Positions 49,372 to 58,851 of a stretch of DNA of 64,000 bases are shown one piece after another. Each line of letters opens with the position of its first letter. The stretch's first letter is position 1. A program made the translations under genes and the position numbers. The notes under the pieces are model-generated. The model had not been told where the DNA came from. It did no database searches and saw nothing but the letters and a program-made list of their open reading frames with translations. Source of the stretch: Treponema sp. UBA4307 (GTDB taxonomy: Bacteria; Spirochaetota; Spirochaetia; Treponematales; Treponemataceae); contig DGUP01000077.1 of assembly GCA_002394685.1 (NCBI GenBank), positions 1-64,000 on the forward strand, read 5' to 3'.

Positions 49372-50317
49372 TCAGAGACAGGTTAATTATACCGTTCTCT
49401 GGGGAAATGAAAAGGTAAAGAGAAATTCATTAAATGTCAGTTGTATTCTGTTAAACAGAAATTCTACTCAGTTTCGCAAGATTGCGCTGGAAAATCTTCT
49501 GGCAAAAAATTTTTCTGAAATCATTTCAGTTGAAAAAAATGGTGAAAGTTTTAATACAACAAGTCTTTCTCACACTTATCCGGGGGTGAAATTTATAATC
49601 GCCCAGGAAGAAGTGACTGAAGGAGATTTATTAAATATCGGCATGCAGGAAGTGTCAACAGAATATGTTCTTGTTGTCCATGATGATCTTTGCTGGCAAC
49701 CATTAAATTTCAATCAAAACTTGATTTCAAAATTTATTTCAGAAGATAAGTTTTGTATTGCCCCAAGGCTTTTTACAAATACAAATCAGGTTTTACCTGT
49801 GAGCATGGTTCCTACAATTGACGGTCAGACTTTTACCGTTGAACATGGGCTCTACATAAAGGAAGGTTTGCCCACACTTTTTCCTGTTGATTATACAGGC
49901 TTTTATAATGTGGAGAAATTTAAATCCTTAGGTGGATGTGATTTTACAATTACTTCGGAGTACTGGCAGAAACTTGATCTTTTTATGAGGGCCTGGCTCT
50001 GGGGTGAAGAAATCATTTTAAGTTCATTATTCTCATTTTCTTTTTCTGGAGACTATCCTGCTGAAAATCTGGATGCAGATCCTTCATACATAAGATTTTA
50101 TTTAAAAAATCTTTTGCCTGTTTATAAAATTGATCATGCTGTCATTCCATCTGGAAGTTTTCATACTTTCAAAAAAACAAGCAGATATTCCCTTGCTAAA
50201 GCAATTGAACTTTTTAAAATGGCCAGAAAATGGACTGAAGAAAATCAAAATAGATTTAAAACTGATGCAGCAAATTTAATTTTAAAGTGGGGAAGTGTAA
50301 ATGAATCCGGAAAGTAA
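49346..50317 (+). CDS. GT2-like glycosyltransferase-fold protein
   Basis: 323 residues from the ATG chosen at 'MNIIPSTFNQ'; the frame opens 24 bases earlier, inside the preceding gene. After 'NVSCILLNRNSTQFRKIALENLL', a GT-A fold start (about residues 25-48), comes 'TEYVLVVHDDLCWQP', equivalent to the DXD metal/sugar-nucleotide site. 'GGCDFTITSEYWQKLDLFMRAWLWGEE' also fits family 2. Donor and acceptor unknown. It overlaps its neighbours on both sides, so the cluster is translated as a coupled unit. Confidence 0.72.
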   Translation: MNIIPSTFNQRQVNYTVLWGNEKVKRNSLNVSCILLNRNSTQFRKIALENLLAKNFSEIISVEKNGESFNTTSLSHTYPGVKFIIAQEEVTEGDLLNIGMQEVSTEYVLVVHDDLCWQPLNFNQNLISKFISEDKFCIAPRLFTNTNQVLPVSMVPTIDGQTFTVEHGLYIKEGLPTLFPVDYTGFYNVEKFKSLGGCDFTITSEYWQKLDLFMRAWLWGEEIILSSLFSFSFSGDYPAENLDADPSYIRFYLKNLLPVYKIDHAVIPSGSFHTFKKTSRYSLAKAIELFKMARKWTEENQNRFKTDAANLILKWGSVNESGK

Positions 50318-52802
50318 AGTTGTAGTTATTGTGCAGTGCCGTCTTTCCTCAACAAGACTTCCTGGAAAAGCTTTATTAAAACTTAATGGAAAAACTCTTC
50401 TGGAATGGAATTTACGGGCTATGAAAAAAGTTCAGGCTGACGAATATGTTCTTGCAACAGATTTTGCCAGTGAAGAACAGCTCAAGCCTGTTGCAGAAAA
50501 ATGCGGTTTTAAAATTTTTGCAGGTTCAAGAGATGATGTGCTGCTTAGATTCTGTAATGCAATCCGTGAATATAATGCTGATATAATCCTCCGGGCAACT
50601 GCTGACAATCCATTTCTTTTTTATGAAGCCTGCAATGATTTGTACAGTGAATATGTTAAAAGATCTCAGAATGAAAAAATAGATTACATAACATTCACCG
50701 GCTTACCTCATGGATCAGGCATTGAGCTTTTTACAGCAGCTGCACTTCTTAAGGCAATTGATCTTACTCAGGATCCATATGATCACGAACATGTTGGACC
50801 TTCCTTATATAACCACAAAGATCATTTTAATTCACTTTTTGTACCTGCTAAAAGTTCATACTTCTTTCCTGAACTCCGATCAACAGTAGATACTTATGCA
50901 GACTACCGCAGGGCATTACGGGTAGTTTCCAAATTGAAGGCTGAAGGAGTGGAAGATGGTCCCTACAGCTTTAACCAGATAATTACAGCCCTCACGGATG
51001 AACAGGTAAAAAATCCTGTTCTCTATATTCCCTGCACGGAAAAAGGCAAAGGAACCGGTCATTTAAGAAGATGCATAGAACTTGCAGTTCAAACCAGGGG
51101 GGACCTGTATATTCCAGAAGATTACAGCCTTGAAGAAACCCAGCCTCTCCTTGATGAAGCTTATTCTGAAGGACTTGAAAAATGGCAGGTCATAAATCAC
51201 ATTGTTGATGAAAAACAATATAAACTTGCTGTTTGTGATTTATTTAATGCGGATGAAAAATTCATAAAATCTATAAGCGAAAATTGCAGTGTTTGTGCTC
51301 TTGATGAAGGAAATGATAAAATAAATTCCGTTGATTATTACCTTGATATTATTCCTTCATTGTCCGGCAAAAGAAATATAAACTATTCAAATCCGGAATT
51401 TATTAAACTTCCTGTAAACTGTCATCAGGAAAGGGTTTCAGGAAAAAATATTAAGAATGCTCTTGTTACTTTTGGAGGAGAAGATCCTGCTGCTTTAACC
51501 AGAATTACTGCAGTTGAATTATTAAAGTTAAAATTTCAAGTGACTGTCATTTATCCTGGAAAAACAGATGAAGAACTTTTAGCCATCAAAAACAGTTTTG
51601 ATAATGAAGAGCAAAAAAATCTGATTCTTCTTCCTGCAGTAAAAAACTTAAGGGAAGAACTGTATAAATATGATTTAATTTTTACACATTATGGTTTTAC
51701 CGCTTTTGAAGCACGGAAAGCAAAATGTATGGTTCTTTTAGGTTCAACATCTTCTTATCACAGAAAACTTTCTGAAAAATACGGTTTTATCTGCCTTGAT
51801 AAAGATGAAATTACTGCTGAAAACATAAAAAAGAAGCTTGATAATAGCAATAATACTCAGGAAGAAATCATTTCTCCTCAATCCCTGCCGGACTATATCA
51901 GGAAAATAGCAGCAGGTAAAAGACTTTCCTGTCCTGTTTGTCAGAAAAAAAATGTTTCTGATCCTGTGGTTTACAGAATCCGTGAAAGAACTTTCCGTCG
52001 TTGTAAAAAATGCGGCATGCTCTATATCAGCTGGACAGGAAAAGCAATTCAAACTGAATATAATCATGATTACTTTTTTGCTGATTATGAAAAGCAGTAC
52101 GGTAAAACTTATCTTGAAGATTTTGCTTCAATAAAAAGCCAGGGAATCAGGCGAATATCAAATGTTTCTAAAGTGATGAAGAAGAAAACTGATCTTCATC
52201 CTTGTATTCTGGATATTGGATGCGCAATGGGGCCTTTCCTTTCTGCTGCCTATGAAAAAGGCTACACTCCTTATGGAACTGATATTGCGGAAGATGCTGT
52301 TGAATACGTAAAAAAATCACTTAATTTTCCTTGTGTCAAAGCCTCATTCCCTAATATTGATCCACTGAAAGATTTTAACATTAAAAATTTTGATGTGGTA
52401 ACCATGTGGTATGTAATTGAACACTTTCAGAATTTAAGGGACGTCCTTATTGCAGTTAACAAAATGCTTAAAAAGGGAGGATGTTTTGCTTTCAGTACTC
52501 CTTCTGCAAGTGGCGTAAGTGCAAAATATAACAGGGAAAAGTTCTTCCAGCAGTCACCGTCTGATCATTATTCTTTGTGGCAGCCGGAAAAAGCGGCAAA
52601 AATCCTCAGAAAATTTGGTTTTAAGATTGTAAAAATCGTTCCAACCGGTATTCATCCTGAAAGATTTCCTGAGTGCAGGGAAAACGGCTGGAGTATGGAA
52701 AATAAAGAATTTCAGAAACTTGCAGAAAAAAGTGTAAAGAAAATTCTGGGAGATACTTTTGAAGTTTACTGTAAAAAAATTTCAGATATAAAAGGCTTTT
52801 AG
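50301..52802 (+). CDS. SpsF-SpsG-methyltransferase three-domain fusion
   Basis: 833 residues. Residues 1-235 are a CMP-sugar cytidylyltransferase of SpsF type ('VVVIVQCRLSSTRLPGKAL', 'LRATADNPFL', 'RSTVDTYADY'). Residues about 240-520 are SpsG/PseG-like, starting 'GKGTGHLRRC', with 'DIIPS' and 'TFGGEDPA'. Residues 544-571 hold two CxxC zinc pairs. Residues about 630-790 are a class I methyltransferase ('ILDIGCAMGPFLSAA', 'MWYVIEHF'). Together these could hydrolyse a nucleotide-sugar precursor, activate the product with CMP and methylate a sugar. This is inference from family roles. Confidence 0.85.
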   Translation: MNPESKVVVIVQCRLSSTRLPGKALLKLNGKTLLEWNLRAMKKVQADEYVLATDFASEEQLKPVAEKCGFKIFAGSRDDVLLRFCNAIREYNADIILRATADNPFLFYEACNDLYSEYVKRSQNEKIDYITFTGLPHGSGIELFTAAALLKAIDLTQDPYDHEHVGPSLYNHKDHFNSLFVPAKSSYFFPELRSTVDTYADYRRALRVVSKLKAEGVEDGPYSFNQIITALTDEQVKNPVLYIPCTEKGKGTGHLRRCIELAVQTRGDLYIPEDYSLEETQPLLDEAYSEGLEKWQVINHIVDEKQYKLAVCDLFNADEKFIKSISENCSVCALDEGNDKINSVDYYLDIIPSLSGKRNINYSNPEFIKLPVNCHQERVSGKNIKNALVTFGGEDPAALTRITAVELLKLKFQVTVIYPGKTDEELLAIKNSFDNEEQKNLILLPAVKNLREELYKYDLIFTHYGFTAFEARKAKCMVLLGSTSSYHRKLSEKYGFICLDKDEITAENIKKKLDNSNNTQEEIISPQSLPDYIRKIAAGKRLSCPVCQKKNVSDPVVYRIRERTFRRCKKCGMLYISWTGKAIQTEYNHDYFFADYEKQYGKTYLEDFASIKSQGIRRISNVSKVMKKKTDLHPCILDIGCAMGPFLSAAYEKGYTPYGTDIAEDAVEYVKKSLNFPCVKASFPNIDPLKDFNIKNFDVVTMWYVIEHFQNLRDVLIAVNKMLKKGGCFAFSTPSASGVSAKYNREKFFQQSPSDHYSLWQPEKAAKILRKFGFKIVKIVPTGIHPERFPECRENGWSMENKEFQKLAEKSVKKILGDTFEVYCKKISDIKGF

Positions 52803-52865
52803 CAGGAAAAAAGTTTATTTTAGAAAGAATTCTGCCGATAAACATATGAGGATAACTGTTTAAAT

Positions 52866-54500
52866 ATGGAAAAGGAAGAAAAGAAAATCGTTCTGATTCT
52901 TGGAGCCGGCCTTATGCAGAAACCTTCAATCGAGGCTGCAAAAGAACTGGGCTTTGAGACTGTAGTTCTTGATGCAAATCAAAACGCTCCATGTGTTGAT
53001 TGTGCTGACAGATTCGTACAGATAGATTTAAAAGATAAAGAAAAGATTGCTCAGTTTGCTGCATCCCTTGGTCCTGCATTGAAGGGAATCTTTACTGCAG
53101 GAACTGATTTTTCTGCTTCTGTTTCCTATGCTGCTGAAAAATGTGGACTTCCATGTCATAAATATGAAAGTGCACTGAATGCAAGTAACAAAGTCCGCAT
53201 GAGGGAATGTTTTAAAAAAGCAGGAGTTCCTTCACCGGAATTTACCCAGCTGCTGAGAAATCAGATTACATCATATGTAATGACTTCCGGCAGGGAAGAG
53301 ATAAATTATCCAAAGGTTGTTAAACCTGTTGATAATATGGGGGCCAGAGGCTGCAGAATGATCCGTAATTTTGGAGAAATGGTTTCTTCAATTGAAGCTG
53401 CCGTTCATTCTTCCCGTTCTGGAACTGTAATTCTGGAAGATTATCTGGATGGTGCTGAATACAGCATTGATGCCTTGATTTATAAAGGCACCATGACAAT
53501 TACAGGATTTGCAGATCGACATATTTATTTTCCGCCTTACTTTATTGAAACTGGTCATACCATGTCTTCAACAGTAAGCAGTAAAAAACGAAATGAATTG
53601 ATTTTATGTTTTGCAAGAGCCTGTAAAGCACTTGGTTTAACAAATGGTGCTGCAAAGGCTGACATAAAATATACTGAAAAGGGACCTGTAATTGGTGAAG
53701 TTGCGGCCCGTCTTTCAGGTGGATACATGTCAGGCTGGACATATCCTTATGCATCCGGCCTGAACCTTACAAAAGAAGCTCTCTTGATTGCACTGGGAAA
53801 GAAACCAGTGGATCTTTTTGAAAAAAGAGTAGAGCTGAATATAAAAGACGCTCCGTATAAGCTTTACGAAGTCAAGACCAGTAAAAGCAGTGCAGAGCGT
53901 GCCTGGATTTCCATTCCGGGAAAAGTAAAAACAATTTATGGTCTGGACAAGGGAGAAAATACTGAGTTTATCAAAAATGTACTTCCAAGAGTGCATGAAG
54001 GGGATGAAGTAGATTTTCCAAGAAATAATGTTGAAAAATGCGGGAACGTAATTTCCCTTTCAACTGATTATGATTTAGCTTTCGCCGCAGCAGAAAAAGC
54101 TGTGTCAAAAATAGTTCTGCGCCTTGAAACAAAAAACAAGGCAACCAGGGAATTTCTTGAAGGAAAGGAACATCGTTCTGAAAAAGGTTTTCCATTTTCA
54201 GCATATCAGGCTGATGAAAAACTTAAGGACGAACTTGCTGCTTTCTGTAAAAAAGTTCCATATGTAAAAGCTGGAAAATCATTATTCAGCCAGCAGCCGT
54301 CATTTTTCAGGGAGAAATACTCTGAAATGAAGGATTTTAATCACAGAACTATCAGCGAAACCATTAAATTGTTTGATGATATTGCAGACATTAAAAATGA
54401 CATTGATTCCACAATCTTCTACAAGGCTCTTCTTCGTGGTGGAATCCAGGGCATTTTGTATGTTTGTGATTCAAATAATGGATCAGGAAAAAGAAAATGA
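52866..54500 (+). CDS. ATP-grasp family ligase-like protein
   Basis: 544 residues. The pre-ATP-grasp domain is 'LILGAGLMQKPSIEAAKELG'. The ATP-grasp core includes 'PKVVKPVDNMGARGCRMI', 'VILEDYLDGAEYSIDALI' and 'GEVAARLSGGYMSGW'. Such enzymes join a carboxylate to an amine or similar nucleophile. About 150 residues at the C terminus are extra and unrecognised. Context suggests it modifies a sugar or amino-acid part of the glycan. It overlaps the amidase start by four bases. Confidence 0.8.
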   Translation: MEKEEKKIVLILGAGLMQKPSIEAAKELGFETVVLDANQNAPCVDCADRFVQIDLKDKEKIAQFAASLGPALKGIFTAGTDFSASVSYAAEKCGLPCHKYESALNASNKVRMRECFKKAGVPSPEFTQLLRNQITSYVMTSGREEINYPKVVKPVDNMGARGCRMIRNFGEMVSSIEAAVHSSRSGTVILEDYLDGAEYSIDALIYKGTMTITGFADRHIYFPPYFIETGHTMSSTVSSKKRNELILCFARACKALGLTNGAAKADIKYTEKGPVIGEVAARLSGGYMSGWTYPYASGLNLTKEALLIALGKKPVDLFEKRVELNIKDAPYKLYEVKTSKSSAERAWISIPGKVKTIYGLDKGENTEFIKNVLPRVHEGDEVDFPRNNVEKCGNVISLSTDYDLAFAAAEKAVSKIVLRLETKNKATREFLEGKEHRSEKGFPFSAYQADEKLKDELAAFCKKVPYVKAGKSLFSQQPSFFREKYSEMKDFNHRTISETIKLFDDIADIKNDIDSTIFYKALLRGGIQGILYVCDSNNGSGKRK

Positions 54501-55543
54501 GAAAAGTAAAATCTGTTTTAACGGCAGTTTTCTTACTTTTAACTACTTTTTCTCTTTTTTCTGAGGGTAAGGCTGAATCTTATGTGGATTTGGCCCTACA
54601 GGCTGAACAAAACGGAATGCTCTTCTTCTGGGATCCAACCACAGGAAGCGGCATTTTGGAAAAAGAAGGTCATACGGTTTCCTTTAAGGCCAATGACAAT
54701 CTTGTTCTGCATGACTATTCCCTTATAACACAGGAGGATTCGCCAAAAGTACAAGATGGAAAACTATTAGTAACACAGTCATTTTTGAACAGTGTAAACA
54801 ATTTTTTCCTGAAATCAAATGATTCAAACCCATACAAGATCGGAGCAATTTTAATTGATCCAGGTCACGGAGGAAAGGATCCTGGTGCCAGCGCCACTCA
54901 CAAGATTAATGGAAAGAATGTTCTTGTTCAGGAAAAGGATATCAACCTTAAAGTGGGACTTTATATGAGGGACCTGCTGAAAAAGGCTTATCCTGATAAG
55001 CAGATTATCATGACCAGGGAAACAGATGTATTTATTTCCCTTGCAGCAAGAACTGAAATTGCAAATTCAGTTAAGCTTAAGGAAAATGAAGCAATCATCT
55101 ATATCTCAATTCATGTAAATGCAAGCTTGAACCCGGCAGTTAACGGCTACGAAGTCTGGTATCTTTCTCCAGGTTACCGAAGGCAGGTTCTGGGCAGTGA
55201 TGAGGTTGATGACCCTTCGCTGCAGCCAATCCTGAATTCAATGCTGGAAGAAGAGTATACAACGGAGTCCGTATTAATTGCAAAGTTCATTATGGAAGGC
55301 ATGGATGTTCAGATTGGAAAACAGTCTCCTTCAAGAGGAATCAAGGAGGAAGAGTGGTTTGTAGTCAAACATTCAAACATGCCTAGTGTTTTGGTAGAGA
55401 TTGGCTTCCTTACAAATGCAAAGGAGGGCCCTTTACTTGCTGATGATGAATACTTGAAAAAGGTGTCGTTTGGAATATATAATGGCGTCCAGGCCTTTGT
55501 AACACATTTTGAACGATCAAGAGGATTCACCGAAAATGAGTAA
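54497..55543 (+). CDS. N-acetylmuramoyl-L-alanine amidase
   Basis: 348 residues with a signal peptide (ending about 'LFSEGKA'). A ~90-residue N-terminal beta domain ('ILEKEGHTVSFKANDNLV') precedes an Amidase_3 catalytic domain. Zinc ligands: His in 'LIDPGHGGKDPGA', Glu in 'VQEKDINLKV' and His in 'YISIHVNAS'; the catalytic Glu is in 'VLVEIGFLTN'. It cleaves the peptide from peptidoglycan in the periplasm. It is followed by GerMN and flaA genes, an arrangement that I recall from other treponemes. Confidence 0.92.
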   Translation: MRKVKSVLTAVFLLLTTFSLFSEGKAESYVDLALQAEQNGMLFFWDPTTGSGILEKEGHTVSFKANDNLVLHDYSLITQEDSPKVQDGKLLVTQSFLNSVNNFFLKSNDSNPYKIGAILIDPGHGGKDPGASATHKINGKNVLVQEKDINLKVGLYMRDLLKKAYPDKQIIMTRETDVFISLAARTEIANSVKLKENEAIIYISIHVNASLNPAVNGYEVWYLSPGYRRQVLGSDEVDDPSLQPILNSMLEEEYTTESVLIAKFIMEGMDVQIGKQSPSRGIKEEEWFVVKHSNMPSVLVEIGFLTNAKEGPLLADDEYLKKVSFGIYNGVQAFVTHFERSRGFTENE

Positions 55544-56012
55544 TGAAAAAATCTCTAACAAATCAAAAGTAATTTCTGTAGTGTCGGCTGCTGTAATAGC
55601 AGTTATTTCTCTGCTGGTGTCAGTAATTGTATTTAATACAAAAGACTTCGGCGTCCGCAGAACCTTTTACTTCTATTCAATTGATAAGAAGGATATTGCT
55701 ACGGAAATGCGCTTTCTGAGCAGAAATCCCCAGCAGGGAGATGTTCAGTTTTTTGTGGATGAACTGGTACTGGGACCAATTACCAACCGCTTTCAGAGAA
55801 TATTCCCGGCTGGTACAAAAGTTCAGTTCTGTACACTGCAGGATGATGTCCTGTACGTGGGTTTGTCCGAGGATGCTTTAAAAGGAAATTCCAGTATGGA
55901 AGATTTGAGTAAAAGCATTGATTTGTTTAAGGTGAATATTGTGAAAAATTTCACAAAAATCAATACAGTAATGGTGTACATTGACGGCAAAAGTGTCTGG
56001 AACGATGCCTGA
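55536..56012 (+). CDS. GerMN-domain membrane protein
   Basis: 158 residues from the ATG overlapping the amidase stop by eight bases (the longer frame starts inside the amidase gene). One N-terminal helix ('VISVVSAAVIAVISLLVSVI') is followed by a GerMN domain, seen in 'QQGDVQFFVDELVLGPI', 'IFPAGTKVQFCTLQDDVLYVGL'-like pattern and 'FTKINTVMVYIDG'. The domain occurs in envelope proteins often paired with peptidoglycan amidases. Coupling with the amidase suggests a shared role in wall processing. Confidence 0.82.
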   Translation: MSNEKISNKSKVISVVSAAVIAVISLLVSVIVFNTKDFGVRRTFYFYSIDKKDIATEMRFLSRNPQQGDVQFFVDELVLGPITNRFQRIFPAGTKVQFCTLQDDVLYVGLSEDALKGNSSMEDLSKSIDLFKVNIVKNFTKINTVMVYIDGKSVWNDA

Positions 56013-56103
56013 TTTGTGTGTTATCTGCTTGTTTACTGATTTGATATATGTCTAAAAACTCCAGAAAAAGAGGAGCAAGGCATACTGATATATAGTAAAC
56101 AAG

Positions 56104-56132
56104 TTGACAAATTGGACATCTTAATGGATACT
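56104..56132 (+). promoter_or_regulatory. flaA promoter
   Basis: TTGACA at 56104-56109, 17-base spacer and GATACT at 56127-56132, about 48 bases before the flaA ATG. This is sigma70-like, not a sigma28 flagellar promoter. Confidence 0.55.
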
Positions 56133-56179
56133 AGATGTTAACAAGGCTACATCAAAGTGTATTAAAAAAGGAGCTTCGT

Positions 56180-57241
56180 ATGAAGAAGACTTTAATTTTA
56201 ACTTCCATGGCTATGTTGTTGGCAGGTACTCTTGCATTTGCAAAAGAATCTGTAGTTATCGACTTTACCCAGCTGGATTGCGATATCATGGTTGATGATG
56301 ATACTGGAAATCCAAAACAAAATAGCCGCACAGTAATGGATTATTCTGTAGCAGCAGGTATGTCATTTACCTCTGATCAGAAGGCAATTATGAAAACATC
56401 TCTCGCTCTTCCAGAATGGGAAGTTGTTCTCAATTCTTCTGCACAGAATGTAACTTCGGTTGGTCTTTCAAGGGTAGTAGAAGCACCTGTTAAGTCTACA
56501 GCAGATGTTCCATTTGCTGGATCTAACGTAATGGGTGTTCGTGTAATCTTCCCTACATGGAATTCAAATGCAAACTGTCGCATTGAACCACCATTTGAAA
56601 TTCCTGCATTTGAACCATTGGCAGATGCTGATGCTGAAGGAAACCGCTCACAGCCAACAGATGAACAGAAGGGTAAGTACCTCTTTGAAGATGGCTATGG
56701 CCTTGTAAGAAATGTTGGAACAATTAAGTCAATTGCATGTACAACAATGGGTATGAACTTCCCACACCAGCTTTATGTTCTCCTTAAGGACAACGATGGT
56801 GTAGAACACCGCTACCTTATGGGTAACCTCCTCTTTGACGGATGGAAGACACTGGTTTGGAATAACCCTGAATACATTTCAGAAGTTCGTACACGTGAAG
56901 TTCGCGTATATCCAATCTATCCAAGAGGAACTCCTTATGTTAAGTTCGCTGGATTCCAGATTGCACGCGATGCAAGAGACATTGGTGATAACTTTGTAGG
57001 TTACTTCAAGGACGTAAAGATTATTTACGATCTGGCAGTTCTTACATCTGACCGTGATATCGATGATGAAGACCTTTGGGGAATCATCGGTAAAAAGGAA
57101 AAGGAACGCCAGGCAGCTGAAATGTCTAAGTTTGGTAACAAACAGGTAAACCGCTATATTGAAAAGGAAAAGATGGCTAAGGAAGAATCTTTCACATCTT
57201 CTCTTGAATCAAATAACGGCGGCACAGCACCAGAGAAATAA
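56180..57241 (+). CDS. flaA: Periplasmic flagellar filament outer-layer (sheath) protein FlaA
   Basis: 353 residues from the ATG that follows AAGGAG; an upstream in-frame ATG is not used. A signal peptide ends 'GTLAFA'. 'VRVIFPTWNSNANCRIEPPFEIPAF', spanning about residues 117-141, and 'VGYFKDVKIIYDLAV' are typical of spirochaete FlaA. Codon use shifts to frequent, G/C-ending codons, as expected for an abundant protein. FlaA sheathes the FlaB core in the periplasm. It has its own promoter and terminator. Confidence 0.95.
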   Translation: MKKTLILTSMAMLLAGTLAFAKESVVIDFTQLDCDIMVDDDTGNPKQNSRTVMDYSVAAGMSFTSDQKAIMKTSLALPEWEVVLNSSAQNVTSVGLSRVVEAPVKSTADVPFAGSNVMGVRVIFPTWNSNANCRIEPPFEIPAFEPLADADAEGNRSQPTDEQKGKYLFEDGYGLVRNVGTIKSIACTTMGMNFPHQLYVLLKDNDGVEHRYLMGNLLFDGWKTLVWNNPEYISEVRTREVRVYPIYPRGTPYVKFAGFQIARDARDIGDNFVGYFKDVKIIYDLAVLTSDRDIDDEDLWGIIGKKEKERQAAEMSKFGNKQVNRYIEKEKMAKEESFTSSLESNNGGTAPEK

Positions 57242-57267
57242 TCTAAAGTCTTAATCAATTAGATAAA

Positions 57268-57328
57268 AAGCCACTCTGCTGAATATGAGTTATAAATCTC
57301 TTTCAGTAAGGGTGGTTTTTTATTTTGT
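57268..57328 (+). terminator. Intrinsic terminator after flaA
   Basis: Imperfect long stem (AAAAGCCACTCTGCTGA against TCAGTAAGGGTGGTTTT) followed by a T-run. Confidence 0.55.
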
Positions 57329-57367
57329 ATACAAGATTTTTTACGAACATATTGTAGTAAAATTAAG

Positions 57368-57396
57368 TTGAATGCACCTCTTATTCGTGTTATTCT
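57368..57396 (+). promoter_or_regulatory. Promoter of the RelA-like gene, apparently leaderless
   Basis: TTGAAT, 17-base spacer, TATTCT, six bases, then the ATG at 57403, with no Shine-Dalgarno. Confidence 0.45.
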
Positions 57397-57402
57397 TTAA
57401 GT

Positions 57403-58659
57403 ATGAATAACAACTTATCACTGCCTAAGAAGTTTATTCTTAAACAGACCTATGAAAATTATAGGGGAGAGTTTGAAGAAATCCTTCACAAAGTTGAAAA
57501 AAAACTTCACGATGTTATTAATCTTGTATCTCTTCCAACTTATAAATCCAGAATTAAATCATTTAACAGTTACTATAAAAAAGTTTTGAGACAAAAGAGC
57601 CAGCAGGCAGAAAACTGCGAAGGTCTCGTAACTTTAACAGATATGATTGGAATCCGCGTTATATGTGCATTCCTTGAAGATTTAGGAGCTGTTGAAAAGC
57701 AGATAGTATCAGCCTTTGATATAATAGAAATTGAAAGAAAAGGTGCCGAACAGTCCTTCAGGGAATTTGGATATGAATCGGTTCATATTCTTATAAAAAT
57801 ACCAGATGATTGTATGCCTGAAAATCCCCTTCTTCCTATACCGGACGATATGGTTTGCGAAATTCAGGTAAGAACTATTTTGCAGGATGCCTGGGCTGAA
57901 GTAGAACATGAACTTATCTATAAATCAGAGTTTAATCCTTTTGATAAACCTCTCAGAAGAAAACTTGCTTCGATTAATGCCAGTTTGACTCTTGCAGATA
58001 TGGTATTCCAGGAAATCCGTGACTATCAGAATAAATTACAGCTGGAACTTGGTACAAGAAGAAATACTTTCTATGAAAAAGCTGATTTAATTACTGATGA
58101 AGAACTTGGAATTGATTCCAAAATTTCTTCAACCACATCATCTTTAGAGAATGATATGTCCCAGCTAAATCATGCAAGTATTGATGATCTTGTTTTGCGG
58201 GCACTCCATGAACATAACAGTGGAAATTATAATTTTGCGATAGAAATTTATTCAAGAATCCTAACATCAAATCCTGAACCAAATAATGTTGTCAAAGGAG
58301 TTATTTTTAAGCATAGGGGCATGGCATATTTTGCACAAAGCAAATACGACCAGGCTCTTGAAGATTTTATTAAAAGCGAAGAACTGGATCCAAAAGGCTT
58401 TAGAAATATCTATTATGAAGGAATTGTTTATAGTGTAAAAAACGATTACCGGAAGGCAATTGAATGTTTTAACCGTTCACTGAATATTGATAAATTTCAA
58501 AGCCATGTATATTACCGAAGGGCTCTTGCATATTACGAATTAGGGGAGTTTAGTCTAGCTATGCAGGATATTAATGGTGCAATTAATCTCGGCTTAAATG
58601 ATAAAGATGCAATGCTTTTAAAAGAAAAACTGTTAAAAAAATTTGATATGAATATGTAA
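57403..58659 (+). CDS. Small (p)ppGpp synthetase-like RelA/SpoT-domain protein fused to TPRs
   Basis: 418 residues. The N-terminal ~220 form a RelA/SpoT nucleotidyltransferase domain: 'SRIKSFNSYYKKVLR', 'DMIGIRVICAFLEDL', 'YESVHILIKIP', 'CEIQVRTILQDAWAEVEHELIYK' (the EIQVRT box is about residue 154). No HD hydrolase or TGS/ACT domain. The C-terminal ~150 residues hold about four TPRs ('IEIYSRILTSNPEPNNVVKG', 'GMAYFAQSKYDQALEDF'). It is probably a short alarmone synthetase with a protein-binding tail. Catalysis not proven. Confidence 0.82.
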   Translation: MNNNLSLPKKFILKQTYENYRGEFEEILHKVEKKLHDVINLVSLPTYKSRIKSFNSYYKKVLRQKSQQAENCEGLVTLTDMIGIRVICAFLEDLGAVEKQIVSAFDIIEIERKGAEQSFREFGYESVHILIKIPDDCMPENPLLPIPDDMVCEIQVRTILQDAWAEVEHELIYKSEFNPFDKPLRRKLASINASLTLADMVFQEIRDYQNKLQLELGTRRNTFYEKADLITDEELGIDSKISSTTSSLENDMSQLNHASIDDLVLRALHEHNSGNYNFAIEIYSRILTSNPEPNNVVKGVIFKHRGMAYFAQSKYDQALEDFIKSEELDPKGFRNIYYEGIVYSVKNDYRKAIECFNRSLNIDKFQSHVYYRRALAYYELGEFSLAMQDINGAINLGLNDKDAMLLKEKLLKKFDMNM

Positions 58660-58665
58660 TCAAGT

Positions 58666-58703
58666 AAAAAGGCTGTTGGGGGAATAAACGGCCTTTTTTT
58701 GTT
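58666..58703 (+). terminator. Intrinsic terminator after the RelA-like gene
   Basis: Stem AAAAAGGC-GTT / AAC-GGCCTTTTT with a short loop and seven T residues. Confidence 0.7.
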
Positions 58704-58851
58704 TTAACTTTAGATTGAAGCAGATATCTGTGTGGCATTAATAGTCTTTCCTGCAAGAAAATAGCCGTAAAAGAGGGAAAAGAAGACTTTTCCTGGACAA
58801 AATAATTCTAAAAAAAAAATAAAAAAAAATTGTAAATTTTTACTTTTACTG
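58704..58851. other. Non-coding stretch upstream of tRNA-Glu
   Basis: 148 bases without a gene. A small hairpin (around 58774-58796) and a nearly pure A/T tract (58803-58850) directly upstream of the tRNA promoter, which could act as an UP element. Nothing else seen. Confidence 0.4.
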
